From: Mycolicibacterium hippocampi
GTDB taxonomy: Bacteria; Actinomycetota; Actinomycetes; Mycobacteriales; Mycobacteriaceae
Reading direction: 5' to 3'
Length of the DNA stretch: 64,000 nt
Assembly: GCF_010723735.1 (NCBI RefSeq)
Contig: NZ_BLLB01000002.1
Coordinates: 434,001 to 498,000, forward strand
Shown: piece after piece, positions 27,157 through 36,956 of the stretch
Position numbering within the stretch: the stretch's first letter is position 1
How the letters are laid out: each line of letters opens with the position of its first letter
Notes under the pieces: model-generated
Told to the model about the DNA's origin: nothing
Database searches by the model: none
The model's input: the letters and a program-made list of their open reading frames with translations, nothing else
Made by a program: the position numbers and the translations under genes

Positions 27157-27429
27157 CTAACTCGCCTCGTCGACAATCCGCAGGTGCGGGCGGGACGGGG
27201 ATTCCGGCGGCCCGAGCTTGTCGTTGACGGTGGCCACCGCCGAGTCGACGCGGTCGACGGCGCGCTCGCACATCCCGCGCACCCGGTCCCCGGCGGCGTC
27301 GACGTCGTCGGCCGCGCTGCGCAGGTAGGCGCGCAGATTGATCCGGAGCCGCTCACCTGCGACGCGCAGCCTGCGCCGCACCCGGTCGTCGACCTCGACG
27401 GTGACGTAGGGCAACACTTGGACCTTCAT
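27157..27429 (-). CDS. Hypothetical 90-residue helical protein
   Basis: This basic, helical protein ([32 protein letters not shown], described as one amphipathic run with alternating charge) ends [11 protein letters not shown]. The ATG overlaps the MHS transporter stop (ATGA), and AGGGGAG stands upstream, which supports expression. No family is recognised. Confidence 0.5.
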   Translation of the reverse strand: MKVQVLPYVTVEVDDRVRRRLRVAGERLRINLRAYLRSAADDVDAAGDRVRGMCERAVDRVDSAVATVNDKLGPPESPSRPHLRIVDEAS

Positions 27430-28769
27430 CGGTGAGCTCCCCTGCCTTCCGTCGATCGTTCATCTGGAGCCCAGCCTAACGGTGTCCCCACCCCTGCTCC
27501 CACCTGCGTGAGCGGCCTGGCCGCCGACTCCCGCAGCGTCAGCACGGTCCCCAGCGACACGACCGCGGCGATGACCAGGTAGTAGGCGGGGGCGATGACG
27601 TTGCCGGTCGCCGCGGTGAGCCAGGTGACGATGTAGGGCGTGGTGCCGCCGAACACCGCCACGCAGACGTTGTAGCCGACCGAGAAGCCGCTGAACCGGA
27701 CCCGGGTGGCGAACAACTCCACCCCGGCCGACACCGCGGCCGAGACGTAGACCGCCTCGATGGCGGCCAGCGCACAGTGGGCAGTGACCGCGGCGGTCAG
27801 TGAGCCCGAGTTCATCAGCAGGAACAGCGGGTACCCGAGCACGGCGAACGCCACGGCGCCGCCGATGAGCAGGGGTCGGCGCCCGATCCGGTCGGAGAGC
27901 ATCGCCAGCGGCAGAATCAGGACCAGTGCCACCATGCTGGCAAGAGTGATCGAGAGGAACGCGTCGGTCTTGGAGAAGTTCAGCGTGCTGATGAAGTAGT
28001 TGGGCAGGAAAGTGAAGACCACGTAGTAGCCGATGTTGAACACGATCATCATGCCGATCACCTGCAGGATCTGCCGCCACCCGGTCGAGAGCGCCTCCCG
28101 CAGCGGGGAGTCGGCGGTCTGATCGGTGTTGCGCAGCTCGGCGAACTGCGGGGTGTCGGCAAGGCGTAGCCGGATGTAGAGGCCGACGAGGCCCAGGGGC
28201 CCGGCGATCAGGAACGGGATCCGCCAGCCGTAGCTCTCCATCGCCGCTGCGGGCAGCAGCGCCTGCAGCAGCGTCACCGTCACCGAACCCATCAGGAAGC
28301 CGAGCACTCCGGACCACACCATGAAGGTGACGGTCACCCCGCGGCGTGCATCGGTGGCGTACTCGGCCAGATAGACCGCGCCGCCGCCGTACTCTCCGCC
28401 GGCGGAGAAGCCCTGCAGGCAGCGCAGTACCAACAACAGCAATGGGGCGGCGACGCCGATGGCGTCGTAGGTCGGGAGCAGCCCGATGCACAGCGTGGCG
28501 CCCGACATCAGCAGGATCACCAGCGCCAGTACCCGCTGGCGGCCGATGCGGTCGCCGAGCGGCCCGAAGAACAACCCGCCGAGCGGACGCATGAAAAACG
28601 CGGCGGCGAAGATCGCGAACGTGTTCAGCAGTGCCGCGGTGTCGTTTCCGGCCGGGAAGAACCGGGCGGCGATGAAGGTCGCCAGGAAACCGTAGATCGC
28701 GAAGTCGAACCACTCGACCGCGTTTCCTATGGACGCTCCGGTGACCGCCCGGCGGATGTCGGACTGCAT
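27426..28769 (-). CDS. MHS-family MFS transporter (ProP/KgtP/ShiA-like)
   Basis: The 447-residue, 12-helix symporter has the metabolite:H+ symporter signature [16 protein letters not shown] near the N-terminus, [15 protein letters not shown] after TM2, [12 protein letters not shown] in TM4 and a repeated [15 protein letters not shown] in the second half. It imports a small organic osmolyte or acid by proton symport; the exact substrate is unknown. It is the first gene before the coupled 90-residue ORF. Confidence 0.85.
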   Translation of the reverse strand: MQSDIRRAVTGASIGNAVEWFDFAIYGFLATFIAARFFPAGNDTAALLNTFAIFAAAFFMRPLGGLFFGPLGDRIGRQRVLALVILLMSGATLCIGLLPTYDAIGVAAPLLLLVLRCLQGFSAGGEYGGGAVYLAEYATDARRGVTVTFMVWSGVLGFLMGSVTVTLLQALLPAAAMESYGWRIPFLIAGPLGLVGLYIRLRLADTPQFAELRNTDQTADSPLREALSTGWRQILQVIGMMIVFNIGYYVVFTFLPNYFISTLNFSKTDAFLSITLASMVALVLILPLAMLSDRIGRRPLLIGGAVAFAVLGYPLFLLMNSGSLTAAVTAHCALAAIEAVYVSAAVSAGVELFATRVRFSGFSVGYNVCVAVFGGTTPYIVTWLTAATGNVIAPAYYLVIAAVVSLGTVLTLRESAARPLTQVGAGVGTPLGWAPDERSTEGRGAHR

Positions 28770-28873
28770 GTCGAATCTCCCGAAATTAAGCGGGGCGCTG
28801 AGTATTTCGCTTATCGCACGGTCGCGACGAGCTGCCCTGAGAAAGATAGCGCGGCGCCGGGAACGGGTGATGT

Positions 28874-29686
28874 CTAGTCGGGGATTTTCTTCAGCGTCAG
28901 CTTGGCCGCCTTCACCGCGGCGGCCGCGTCCCGGCCGGCCCGCTTGGCGGCCTCGTAGGCGTCCCGCGCGGCGGTCAGCGCCTGCTCGGCGTCGGCCAGT
29001 CTGCGCTGCGCATCCTGGTGACGCAGCCGCGCGGCAGCGAGGTCGGCCTGCAGCTCGGTGAGCGCTTCGTCGGCGTCCGCCTTCGCACGCTCGGCCGCGG
29101 CGAGCTCGGCGCGGGCCTGCTGCCTGCGCCGGTCACCGGCCGACGGCCGCTTCGCCGGTTCCGGTCGCGGCCGGGTGACCCGTTCGGTCGCCTTGCCCTT
29201 CGCGACCGTCGAAACAGCTGCGGTGGAGCCGAATTCACCGAAGCCGGACCATTGTTCGGCCTTGCTCAGACGGCCCAGCCGAGCGGCGACATCGGGGTCG
29301 GCGATGGCCGCCTGCAAGGTCGTGGTCACCGAATCACGCACGGCTGCAGCAGGGTTCGTCAGTCCCGCGGCGCGAAACCCGTCACGCGCCAGTTCGTCGA
29401 CGAGTCTGCGCTGTTCGGCGGTCAGCGTCCGGATCGCGACGCCATCCATCGCCGCGTGCGCCTCACGCAGCCTGGTTCCCAGATCGGTCAACCTGGTCCG
29501 GGCCGTTCCCCTCAGCACCAGGACGTTGACGACCCACGCCGCGGTCGTGGGTTTGCGGCTGGCGGCGATCCGGCGAGCCGCGTCCGGGTCACCGTCGTCC
29601 TTGGCCCTGGCGGCCAGTTCGGCACGCAGCGCCGTGAATTCGTCGGGTCTCGCCGAGTAGAGCTGGTCCAGCGCATCCTCGACCAT
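28874..29686 (-). CDS. Conserved actinobacterial coiled-coil protein
   Basis: The 270-residue cytosolic protein has an N-terminal helical domain ([35 protein letters not shown]) and a linker rich in Lys/Arg/Pro. A C-terminal Ala-rich coiled coil ([20 protein letters not shown] onwards) extends for about 85 residues. It starts 3 nt from the GH65 stop, so it is the last gene of the HAD-GH65 operon. The role is unknown; a scaffold is possible. Confidence 0.6.
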   Translation of the reverse strand: MVEDALDQLYSARPDEFTALRAELAARAKDDGDPDAARRIAASRKPTTAAWVVNVLVLRGTARTRLTDLGTRLREAHAAMDGVAIRTLTAEQRRLVDELARDGFRAAGLTNPAAAVRDSVTTTLQAAIADPDVAARLGRLSKAEQWSGFGEFGSTAAVSTVAKGKATERVTRPRPEPAKRPSAGDRRRQQARAELAAAERAKADADEALTELQADLAAARLRHQDAQRRLADAEQALTAARDAYEAAKRAGRDAAAAVKAAKLTLKKIPD

Positions 29687-29689
29687 GGT

Positions 29690-32062
29690 TCACACCAGCG
29701 GGCGTGAGGGCACCGCGTGGCGGCGCATCGGTTCCCGACCGGGCGGCTGCTGCGGCGGCGCCAGCAGCGGCTCCACTGGTTGCAGCGCCACCGTCGTCGG
29801 GGACTCGGTGCGGATCTCCAGGGGCTTACCCGCATGGCGGATGGTCAAGGACCCGTGCGGACCGTCGCGCAGACTGTACGTGACCTCCGTGTGGTCGACC
29901 TCGACTGTCACCCGGAAGTCCCGCCACCGCAATCGGAATCGCAGCTTGTTGATGCCGGTGGGAAGGTGCGGGTCCAGGGCAAGCACGCCCTCGTCGTCAC
30001 GCAGTCCACCGAATCCACCGACCAGCGCGGTCCAGCTCCCGGCCAGCGAAGCCAGGTGCAGGCCGTCGGCGGTGTTGCGGTGCAGGTCGCGCAGATCGAT
30101 CAGCGCGGCCTCGTAGGTGTAGTCGTGGGCGAGCTCCAGATGACCGACCTCGGCGCACATGACGGCCTGTGTGCACGCCGACAGTGACGAATCGCGAGTC
30201 ATCCGCCGTTCGTAGTAGTCGACGTTGCGGGCCTTCTGTTCCGGGCTGAACTCGTGGCTGCGCCACTGCATCGCCAACACCAGGTCGGCCTGCTTGATCA
30301 CCTGTGCGGGGTACAGCCGCACGTAAGGTTCGTGCAGCAGCAGCGGGTACCGGGTGTTCTCGGTGAAGTCCCATTCGCGCAACGTGGTGAAGCCCTCGCA
30401 CTGCGGATGCACGCCCAGTTCCTCGTCGAACGGGATGTGTACCGCGTCGGCGGCGTCCCGCCAGGCGGCGGTCTCCTCGGTGTCCACTCCCAACTCGGCG
30501 GCTGCGTCGGGGTTGCGGGTACACGCGTCGGCGGCGACCCGCAGGTTCGCCGCGGCCATCAGGTTGGTGAACACGTTGTCCCGCACCACCGCGGTGTACT
30601 CGTCGGGCCCTGTCACCCCGTCGATGCGCCAGACCCCGTGGCGGTCGTGGTGTCCGAGAGATCGCCACATCCTGGCGGTCTCGACGAGCACCGCCAGGCC
30701 GCATTCCTGTTCCAGCGAGTCGTCACCGGTCACCACCCGGTACCGCTCGAAGGCCATCGCGATGGCGGCGTTGACGTGGAAGGCGGCGGTGCCGGCGGGC
30801 CAGTACGCCGAGCACTCCTCGCCATGAATGGTGCGCCACGGGAAGCTGGCGCCCTTCAGATCCAGTTCGGCGGCGCGGTCGCGGGCCAGGTCCAGCGTCG
30901 ACGCCCGCCACCGCAGCGCGTCGGCGGCCGCATGGGGTGCGGTGTAGGTCAGCACCGGCAGCACGTATCCCTCGGTGTCCCAGAAGGAATGACCGTCGTA
31001 CCCGGTCCCGGTGAGCCCCTTGCCGGGGATGGCGCGCTGCTCCGCGCGGGCGCTGGCCTGCATGACGTGGAACAGCCCGAACCGCACCGCCTGCTGGCAG
31101 TCGGGGTCACCGTCGACCTCGACGTCGGCGCAGTCCCAGAATTCGTCGAGGTACCCGCGCTGGGCGTCCAGCAGCCCCTGCCACCCGGTGTAGCGTGCGC
31201 TGGCGATCGCGGCCGCCACCTGATCACCGAGCGCCGGGCGGGAGCGCAGGCTCGACCACCCGTATCCCACGAACTTGACGATGCGCAGTCGTTCGCCGGC
31301 CTTCAGGCCACAGACCACCGTGGTGCGGGCCCAGTCCTCGCCGGCGTCGCCGCTGACCTCCACCCGGCCGGGCGCCTCCACGACGTGATCCATCGCGGCG
31401 GCGACCATCAACTCGGTGCCGCGGGTTCGGTGGATCAGGGCTGCCCCGCGGTCGCTGACCTCGTGCCCAACCGGCTCGAGCGGATTCACCAGCACCGCCG
31501 CCACCCGCGGGTCGTCGGAGGGCGCCGGCTGGTCCTCGTTGGCGATCAGCTCGGACTGCACCGTGATGCGGACGTCGTCGACCGCCTCCACCTCGTACTC
31601 GATGGCGGCCAGTCCCCGTTGCGACAGCGACACCAGCCGCGTCGACTTCATCCGGATCTGCTTGCCCGCCGGCGAACGCCATTCGGCAGTGCGCAGCAGG
31701 GTGCCCGCGCGCATGTCGAGAGTTCTTTCGTGCGAGAGCAATTCGCCGTACCGGATGTCGAACGGCTCATCCTCTACGAGCAGCCGGATCAGCTTTCCGT
31801 TGGTGACGTCCACCACCGATTGGCCGTCTTCGGGATAGCCGTACCCCGCTTCGGCATACGGCAGCGGGCGGATCTCGTAGAACCCGTTGAGGTAGGTGCC
31901 GGGCAGACCGTGGGGTTCACCTTCGTCGAGGTTGCCGCGCATCCCGATGTGACCGTTGGACAGCGCGAACAGCGACTCGGTCTGCGGCAGCAGTTCCAGG
32001 CGAAGCTCGGTCTCCCGGACATGCCACGGTTCGACGGGGAACGCCTCGTCGGTGATCATCAT
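29690..32062 (-). CDS. GH65 family sugar phosphorylase/hydrolase (Rv3401-like)
   Basis: The 790-residue enzyme has the GH65 order: an N-terminal beta-sandwich ([26 protein letters not shown] start), an (alpha/alpha)6 barrel with [17 protein letters not shown] and [13 protein letters not shown], whose Glu488 is the expected general acid, and a C-terminal beta domain. Family members phosphorolyse trehalose, kojibiose or related glucosides. The first ATG overlaps the stop of the HAD gene, which encodes the expected beta-phosphoglucomutase partner. Substrate specificity is not determinable here. Confidence 0.88.
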   Translation of the reverse strand: MMITDEAFPVEPWHVRETELRLELLPQTESLFALSNGHIGMRGNLDEGEPHGLPGTYLNGFYEIRPLPYAEAGYGYPEDGQSVVDVTNGKLIRLLVEDEPFDIRYGELLSHERTLDMRAGTLLRTAEWRSPAGKQIRMKSTRLVSLSQRGLAAIEYEVEAVDDVRITVQSELIANEDQPAPSDDPRVAAVLVNPLEPVGHEVSDRGAALIHRTRGTELMVAAAMDHVVEAPGRVEVSGDAGEDWARTTVVCGLKAGERLRIVKFVGYGWSSLRSRPALGDQVAAAIASARYTGWQGLLDAQRGYLDEFWDCADVEVDGDPDCQQAVRFGLFHVMQASARAEQRAIPGKGLTGTGYDGHSFWDTEGYVLPVLTYTAPHAAADALRWRASTLDLARDRAAELDLKGASFPWRTIHGEECSAYWPAGTAAFHVNAAIAMAFERYRVVTGDDSLEQECGLAVLVETARMWRSLGHHDRHGVWRIDGVTGPDEYTAVVRDNVFTNLMAAANLRVAADACTRNPDAAAELGVDTEETAAWRDAADAVHIPFDEELGVHPQCEGFTTLREWDFTENTRYPLLLHEPYVRLYPAQVIKQADLVLAMQWRSHEFSPEQKARNVDYYERRMTRDSSLSACTQAVMCAEVGHLELAHDYTYEAALIDLRDLHRNTADGLHLASLAGSWTALVGGFGGLRDDEGVLALDPHLPTGINKLRFRLRWRDFRVTVEVDHTEVTYSLRDGPHGSLTIRHAGKPLEIRTESPTTVALQPVEPLLAPPQQPPGREPMRRHAVPSRPLV

Positions 32063-32793
32063 GGCGAGAGCAGCTCCCCGAGGTCGGTGACGACGATGTC
32101 GGCGCCGTTGTCCCGTAACGCTTCTGACTGTCCTGTGCGGTCGACTCCGACCACCAGGCCGAAACTCCCGGCTCGTCCCGCAGCCACCCCGGACAGCGCA
32201 TCCTCGAACACCGCTGCCTCCGCCGGGCTGACGTCGAGCAGTTGTGCGGCACGCAGGAATGCGTCCGGCGCAGGCTTTCCCGGCATGTTCTCGGTGCGCA
32301 GCGTGACCCCGTCGACGCGGTGCTCGACGAAGCGGTCCAGACCGGTCAGCTCGAGGACCTCGCGGGTGTTGGCGCTGGAGGACACCACGGCGCGCCGCAG
32401 ACCTGCTTCGGCAGCGGCCTGCAGGTACCGCCGGGATCCCTCGAACACCTCGACCCCGTCGGTGCGCAGGTGCTCGAGGAACAGTTCGTTCTTCCGGCTG
32501 CCCAACTCGGTCACCGCGGCCTCGTCGGCCTCCGCCGCGGTGATGCCGCGGCTGCCCAGAAACGACCGGATACCGTCCTCGCGGGGCTTGCCGTCGACGT
32601 AGGTCTCGTAGTCCGCACCGGCGTCGAACTCCACGAACAGCTCCCCGGTCTGGGTGCTGCGGGCGCGCAGATACTCGTCGAACATCGTCTTCCAGGCCCG
32701 CCGGTGCACGCTGGCGGTGTCGGTGAGCACACCATCGAGGTCGAACAGGCACGCGCGTATCCGGTCGGGTAGGCCCAGCATCCTTCCTTTCAT
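32059..32793 (-). CDS. HAD-superfamily beta-phosphoglucomutase-like phosphatase (Rv3400-like)
   Basis: The roughly 244-residue HAD enzyme has nucleophile Asp18 and acid/base Asp20 in [16 protein letters not shown], motif [10 protein letters not shown], and the Lys/Asp motifs [12 protein letters not shown] and [15 protein letters not shown]. It interconverts or dephosphorylates hexose phosphates made by the downstream GH65 enzyme. The start at 32793 (MKGRMLGLP) keeps the divergent promoter free. ATG 32781 or an upstream start at 32847 are alternatives. It is similar to Rv3400, which also precedes a GH65 gene. Confidence 0.85.
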   Translation of the reverse strand: MKGRMLGLPDRIRACLFDLDGVLTDTASVHRRAWKTMFDEYLRARSTQTGELFVEFDAGADYETYVDGKPREDGIRSFLGSRGITAAEADEAAVTELGSRKNELFLEHLRTDGVEVFEGSRRYLQAAAEAGLRRAVVSSSANTREVLELTGLDRFVEHRVDGVTLRTENMPGKPAPDAFLRAAQLLDVSPAEAAVFEDALSGVAAGRAGSFGLVVGVDRTGQSEALRDNGADIVVTDLGELLSP

Positions 32794-32839
32794 ACCCTGT
32801 CGCGGAAGATTCTCCGCACCGGGATGGTTGGCTGCTGGT

Positions 32840-33700
32840 ATGCGCATCGGTGTGGTGTTCCCGCAGACAGAACTCGGCGGCGACCCGGGGGCGGTGCGCG
32901 CCTACGGCCAGCGGGTCGAGGAACTCGGCTACACCCACGTGCTCGCCTACGACCACGTCGTGGGGGCCGACCCGGCTGTGCACCGGGGCTGGGCGGGTCC
33001 CTACGACATCGACACCACGTTCCACGAGCCGCTGGTGATGCTCGGTTATCTGGCGGCACTGACCAGCACCGTGGAGTTGGTCACCGGCGTGATCATCCTG
33101 CCGCAGCGGCAGACGGCGCTGGTGGCCAAGCAGGCCGCCGAGGTGGATCTGCTCAGCGGCGGGCGGCTGCGGTTCGGGGTGGGCGTGGGCTGGAACGCCG
33201 TGGAGTACGAGGCACTCGGCGAGCAGTTCACCAACCGCGGGAAACGCTGCGAGGAGCAGCTCGAGCTACTCCGGTTGCTGTGGACGCAGCGGTCGGTGAC
33301 GTTCGAGGGCCGCTACCACCGCGTGACCGGCGCCGGCATCGCGCCGCTACCGGTGCAACGGCCGATTCCGCTGTGGATCGGCGCTGCGGCGCCAAAGGGG
33401 TTCGCCCGCGCCGGCCGGATGGCCGATGGATGGTTCCCGATGATGGCGCCCGGGCCCGCCCTCGACGAAGCCAAGGCGATCGTCGACGCAGCCGCCCGGG
33501 ACGCCGGCCGAGATCCGTCGCAGGTCGGTATGGAGGGTCGCGTCACCTGGCAGGGGGACCTCGACGAGGTCGCCACGGCGATCGGTGCGTGGGCCGACCG
33601 CGGTGCCACCCATCTGTCGGTCAACACGATGGGAGCGGGTCTGCGGACCGTCGACGACCACCTGGCGGTACTCGAGGCCGTAACGGTCGCGCGGGCTTAG
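32840..33700 (+). CDS. LLM-class F420-dependent oxidoreductase
   Basis: The 286-residue luciferase-like TIM barrel has [53 protein letters not shown], divided here only for description, and [20 protein letters not shown]. This is the TIGR03619-like pattern. It probably uses F420 for hydride transfer to an unknown substrate. It is divergent from the HAD gene across 46 bp and converges with the rhomboid gene. Confidence 0.85.
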   Translation: MRIGVVFPQTELGGDPGAVRAYGQRVEELGYTHVLAYDHVVGADPAVHRGWAGPYDIDTTFHEPLVMLGYLAALTSTVELVTGVIILPQRQTALVAKQAAEVDLLSGGRLRFGVGVGWNAVEYEALGEQFTNRGKRCEEQLELLRLLWTQRSVTFEGRYHRVTGAGIAPLPVQRPIPLWIGAAAPKGFARAGRMADGWFPMMAPGPALDEAKAIVDAAARDAGRDPSQVGMEGRVTWQGDLDEVATAIGAWADRGATHLSVNTMGAGLRTVDDHLAVLEAVTVARA

Positions 33701-33709
33701 CCCCGCCGG

Positions 33710-34582
33710 TCAGCCCATCCCGAACATCGCGCGCAGGTCGGCGGTGCGCCACCAGATCAGCGCGACGAACAGCACCAGGATCGCTGCCGTCGCCCCGCCC
33801 TGCACCAGGTTGCGCTGGTTGCGTGGTGCGTAGGCGTAGATCGCGGCCACCGCCGCACCGGTGACGAGCCCGCCGATGTGCCCCTGCCAGCTGATGTTCT
33901 GCGAGGTGAACAGCGGATAGATGAACGTGAAGACCAGGTTCAGCCCGATGATGGCGACCACCCCGCGCACGTCCATGTTCAGCTTGCGCCCCACCACGAA
34001 CGTCGCGCCGAACAGCCCGAAGATCGCACCGGAAGCCCCGGCGGTCAGTGCGTTGAGCGTGAGCACGTACACCAGCACCGACCCGCCCAGCGCGCTGAGC
34101 AGGTAGAGCGCGCTGAACCGCAGCCGGCCCAGTGCCTGCTCCAGCGCCGGGCCGACGAAGTACAGCGCCAGCATGTTGAAGGCGATGTGGGCCATTCCGA
34201 AGTGCAGGAACGCCGAGGTGAGCAGTCGGTACAGGTCGCCGTCGGCGACGGCGGGCGGCCACAGCGCCAGCGCGCGTTCCAAGCCGGTGGACGCCGTCTG
34301 CAGGACGAACATCGCCAGGTTGATCGCGATCAGCGTGTACGTGACCACCGGTGTGCCGGACCGTTGCTGCCGGGCGCCGAACGTGGTGGTGACCGGGCGC
34401 ACGGTCTGCGCGGCGGCGCCGACGCAGTCCGCGCACTGGTGGCCGACCGACGCGCTGTGCATGCACTCCGGGCAGATGAACCGGTTGCAGCGGGTGCAGC
34501 GGACGTAGGTCGGCCGGTCGGGGTGGCGGTAGCAGGTCGGCGTCTGCGGCGGCGTGCCCGGTGGATTCGGGTGAAAGCTCAC
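33710..34582 (-). CDS. Rhomboid-family intramembrane serine protease with N-terminal zinc finger
   Basis: The 290-residue protein has an N-terminal B-box-like finger with ligands C17, H20, C29, C32, C37, C40, H48, C50 and C53. A rhomboid domain with six or seven helices follows. Catalytic Ser184 is in AGASGAIFG and His235 in WQGHIGGLVTG, and the oxyanion HIAFN motif is at 132-136. It cleaves within membrane helices. It starts 1 nt after the VOC gene stop, in a nitroreductase-VOC-rhomboid operon. Confidence 0.9.
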   Translation of the reverse strand: MSFHPNPPGTPPQTPTCYRHPDRPTYVRCTRCNRFICPECMHSASVGHQCADCVGAAAQTVRPVTTTFGARQQRSGTPVVTYTLIAINLAMFVLQTASTGLERALALWPPAVADGDLYRLLTSAFLHFGMAHIAFNMLALYFVGPALEQALGRLRFSALYLLSALGGSVLVYVLTLNALTAGASGAIFGLFGATFVVGRKLNMDVRGVVAIIGLNLVFTFIYPLFTSQNISWQGHIGGLVTGAAVAAIYAYAPRNQRNLVQGGATAAILVLFVALIWWRTADLRAMFGMG

Positions 34583-34583
34583 T

Positions 34584-35000
34584 TCACAGGACCCCGAACA
34601 GTTCGATCCAGTTTCCGTCCGGGTCGGCGACGAACATCCAGCCCATCCCCGGGACCGGCGCGAACTCGGTCAGCGGTTCAACCACCTCGTAATCGGAGGC
34701 CTCGAACGCCTCGGCGACAGCCCGCAGCTTGTTGACCCCGATGGTGAAGTACCTCAGGCCGGCCTGTGCGCGGCCACCCCCTGGCACCGCGGGTGCGGGC
34801 GCCTCGCCGGTGTAGGTGACGAGCTTGAGCACGCTGCCGCCCAGCGAGTAGCGCCGCTGGGAGCCGCCCTCGAACTCGATCTCACCCTGTGGTTCGAGTT
34901 CCAGGAATCCCTCGTAGAAGGCCACCATCGCCTCGAGGTTCGTGGTGACGAGGCCCACCTCGATGCCGGGGCTCAGCAGGTCCAACTTCACGGAGACCAC
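34584..35000 (-). CDS. VOC-family (glyoxalase/bleomycin-resistance fold) protein
   Basis: The roughly 138-residue protein has two beta-alpha-beta-beta-beta modules: GIEVGLVTTNLEAMVAFYEGFLEL and LRYFTIGVNKLRAVAEAFEA, with a C-terminal WMFVADPDGNWIELFGV whose Glu is the usual metal ligand. The GTG at 35000 is 1 nt after the nitroreductase stop; an inner GTG at 34991 is equally plausible. The function is unknown. Confidence 0.72.
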   Translation of the reverse strand: MVSVKLDLLSPGIEVGLVTTNLEAMVAFYEGFLELEPQGEIEFEGGSQRRYSLGGSVLKLVTYTGEAPAPAVPGGGRAQAGLRYFTIGVNKLRAVAEAFEASDYEVVEPLTEFAPVPGMGWMFVADPDGNWIELFGVL

Positions 35001-35001
35001 G

Positions 35002-35649
35002 CTATCGCGCCACCAGTTCGGTCGCCGGAGCGTCCCATCGGTCCAGGTTGACGGCGGCGGCCAGCGGCCGGCGTCGCAGCGGGCCGTGGTGGCCTCGCGG
35101 CCATCCGACGACGATGTGCCCGGCGAGCATCCAGTCGTCGGGAACTCCGACGGCCTCGCGGAGCACTCGCTCGCCGTCATACGACGCCCAGCTGGTCAGG
35201 CACGCGCCGAGGCCCTGCGCCCGGGCCGCGAGGAGGAAGTTCTGCATGGCCGGGAAGATCGAGCCGCCCAGCAGCAACTCCGAGGCCGTCGGGAACCGCT
35301 TCTGGGTGAACAACACCGAGGTGAACTCCGCCGCACGGTCGTGCAGTTCGTAGGTGGCCCGGTTGTTGCGGGCCTGGGGGCTGTGGTCGTCGGCGGCGGG
35401 CCGGCTCATCCCGTAGACGGGCTCGATGACCTGCAACGCGTGCGCGGCGGCCCGGGCGACGACCGCACGTTGTTCGGCCGACCGCAGCACGACAAAGCGC
35501 CAGGACTGTGCATTGGCGCCCGACGGCGCCCAGGTGGCCGCCTCCAGGCAGCGGCGCAACGACGCGTCGTCCACGGGTTCGTCGGTGAAGCGCCTGATCG
35601 TGCGGGCGGTGGACATCGTCTCCCACACATCGCGGGTTTCGGCACGCAT
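35002..35649 (-). CDS. Nitroreductase-family FMN oxidoreductase
   Basis: The 215-residue protein has the FMN-binding TARTIRRFTDEPVDDASL, WAPSGANAQSWRFVVLRS, a middle MQNFLLAARAQGLGACLTSW and C-terminal VVGWPRG, as in NAD(P)H-dependent nitroreductases. It is probably a homodimer in the cytosol that reduces quinones or nitro compounds. It is the first gene of the operon; its promoter would lie in the low-GC region shared with the divergent haemophore-like gene. Confidence 0.85.
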   Translation of the reverse strand: MRAETRDVWETMSTARTIRRFTDEPVDDASLRRCLEAATWAPSGANAQSWRFVVLRSAEQRAVVARAAAHALQVIEPVYGMSRPAADDHSPQARNNRATYELHDRAAEFTSVLFTQKRFPTASELLLGGSIFPAMQNFLLAARAQGLGACLTSWASYDGERVLREAVGVPDDWMLAGHIVVGWPRGHHGPLRRRPLAAAVNLDRWDAPATELVAR

Positions 35650-35720
35650 GCGGTCAATTTAGCGGCTCCGCAGATAACAATTCGATGACGACGCAGATCA
35701 CGATCAACTAAGAGTCCCTG

Positions 35721-35891
35721 CCGAATCATGAGAACGTTCACGGTTTCGTGTCCGATTCGGCGATCGCAACACCGAATTCAACACAATCTGAGGTGAACAT
35801 CACTGCTGACGCTGTAACGCTGGGCGCGTTGCCAATTCGGCGTTCAGTGACCGAGTTTGAGCACTTCTGATCGCGGTTATCTTGGATTCGG
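35721..35891. promoter_or_regulatory. Low-GC leader with five CCGAAT/ATTCGG hexamers
   Basis: CCGAAT occurs at 35721-35726 and 35772-35777, and its complement ATTCGG at 35755-35760, 35835-35840 and 35886-35891. That is five copies in about 170 bp, where chance predicts well under one. The region (35650-35936) is clearly poorer in G+C than its surroundings. It separates divergent nitroreductase and haemophore-like genes. A TTGAGC/TATCTT pair (35857-35862 and 35878-35883, 15-bp spacer) is a weak promoter candidate. Confidence 0.5.
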
Positions 35892-35936
35892 GCGGGGACA
35901 TCAGGCAAGAACCACAATTCGAAGGACCATTTGATC

Positions 35937-36338
35937 ATGAATTTCAACGACATCACCGTGCGTCGAAGTCTGGCCGGTCTCGGTGCAGCGTTCCTCGGGG
36001 GCGTGGCCGCAGCGACCATCGCTGCCCCCACCGCCGCCGCGCAGCCTGCCGGCCAGTGCAGCGCCAGCGCGGTCTCCGGCACCGTCAGCTCGGTGACGGG
36101 TCAGGCGCGGCAGTACCTCGACGCCCACCCGGGCGCCAACCAGGCTGTCACGGCCGCGTTCAACCAGCCGCGGCCGGAGGCCGAGGCCAACCTGCGTGGC
36201 TACTTCACCGCCAACTCGACGGAGTACTACGAGCTGCGCGACATCCTGGCACCGATCGGCGACGTCCAGCGCAACTGCAACGTCACCGTGCTCCCCGGTG
36301 AGCTGGCGTCGGCCTACAACACGTTCATGGCCGGCTGA
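35937..36338 (+). CDS. Secreted haemophore-like protein (Rv0203 type)
   Basis: The 133-residue precursor has a signal peptide (RRSLAGLGAAFLGGVAAATIA, cut near AAAQ-PAG) and a small helical domain: CSASAVSGTVSSVTGQARQY, LDAHPGANQAVTAAFNQ and YYELRDILAPIGDVQRNCNV. It has two cysteines that may form a disulfide. The pattern follows Rv0203, the mycobacterial haem-binding exported protein. Haem binding is known for that relative only. ATG 35937 is used; the TTG at 35931 is closer to GAAGGA. Confidence 0.78.
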   Translation: MNFNDITVRRSLAGLGAAFLGGVAAATIAAPTAAAQPAGQCSASAVSGTVSSVTGQARQYLDAHPGANQAVTAAFNQPRPEAEANLRGYFTANSTEYYELRDILAPIGDVQRNCNVTVLPGELASAYNTFMAG

Positions 36339-36405
36339 TCCACTGTCCCTATTGGTCGCGGCGGCGGGTTCTGTCCCGCCGCCGCGGCACTTAGACTGAC
36401 TTCCT

Positions 36406-36858
36406 ATGAGGCCGACGAAAACAGCCGCGGTGGCCGCGGCGGTGCTGACAGGGTGGTGGATCGCCGCTGCGCCGGTCCAGGCCCAGCCCGCTCCCCCGCC
36501 TTCGCCGCCCACACCCGCTCCCGTTCCCGCCGAAGCGGCGAAGACGACCATCGACGCCGACGGGTCCTATGCGGTGGGCACCGATATTCTCCCCGGGGTC
36601 TACCAGTCAGCGGGCCCGATCGACGACGGTGCCTGCTACTGGAAGCGCACCGCGGGCGACGAGCTGGTCGACAACGCGCTGACCAAGAAGCCGGCGTTCG
36701 TCGAGATCCTGCCGACGGACACCACGTTCTCCACCAGTGACTGCCAGGCCTGGCAGCTCACCAACGCCCCCATGCCGCCGCAGCCCGGACCCGGCGACCT
36801 GCTGGGCCAGCTGACCGGCTTGGTCGGCAGCGGCTTCTTCTCCGGGGGACCCCGCTGA
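36406..36858 (+). CDS. Secreted mycobacterial protein of unknown function
   Basis: The 150-residue precursor has an N-terminal signal (MRPTKTAAVAAAVLTGWW, cut near AQAQP), a Pro-rich linker, and a compact domain: SYAVGTDILPGVYQSAGPI, DDGACYWKRTAGDELVDN and STSDCQAWQL. It has two cysteines that may pair. The same domain (PGVYxSxG...CYWxR) is seen in other exported actinobacterial proteins. It is probably co-transcribed with the haemophore-like gene 67 bp upstream. Confidence 0.68.
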   Translation: MRPTKTAAVAAAVLTGWWIAAAPVQAQPAPPPSPPTPAPVPAEAAKTTIDADGSYAVGTDILPGVYQSAGPIDDGACYWKRTAGDELVDNALTKKPAFVEILPTDTTFSTSDCQAWQLTNAPMPPQPGPGDLLGQLTGLVGSGFFSGGPR

Positions 36859-36956
36859 CCGGCAGCAGAACCACCGTCTCCGACAACGGAGGCAGGATCG
36901 CCGTCCCCGCCGACCTCGAGGCGGTCACCTCGGTCGGCGAGGAGGACCACTCCCGA

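Noticed and set aside
30254..32602. 782-codon plus-strand frame opposite GH65
   Set aside because: It has no recognisable motif, while the opposite strand encodes an intact GH65 enzyme with its catalytic Glu.
35738..36082. 114-codon minus-strand ORF over the hexamer-rich leader
   Set aside because: It runs antisense into the haemophore-like signal peptide and has no ribosome binding site or motif.
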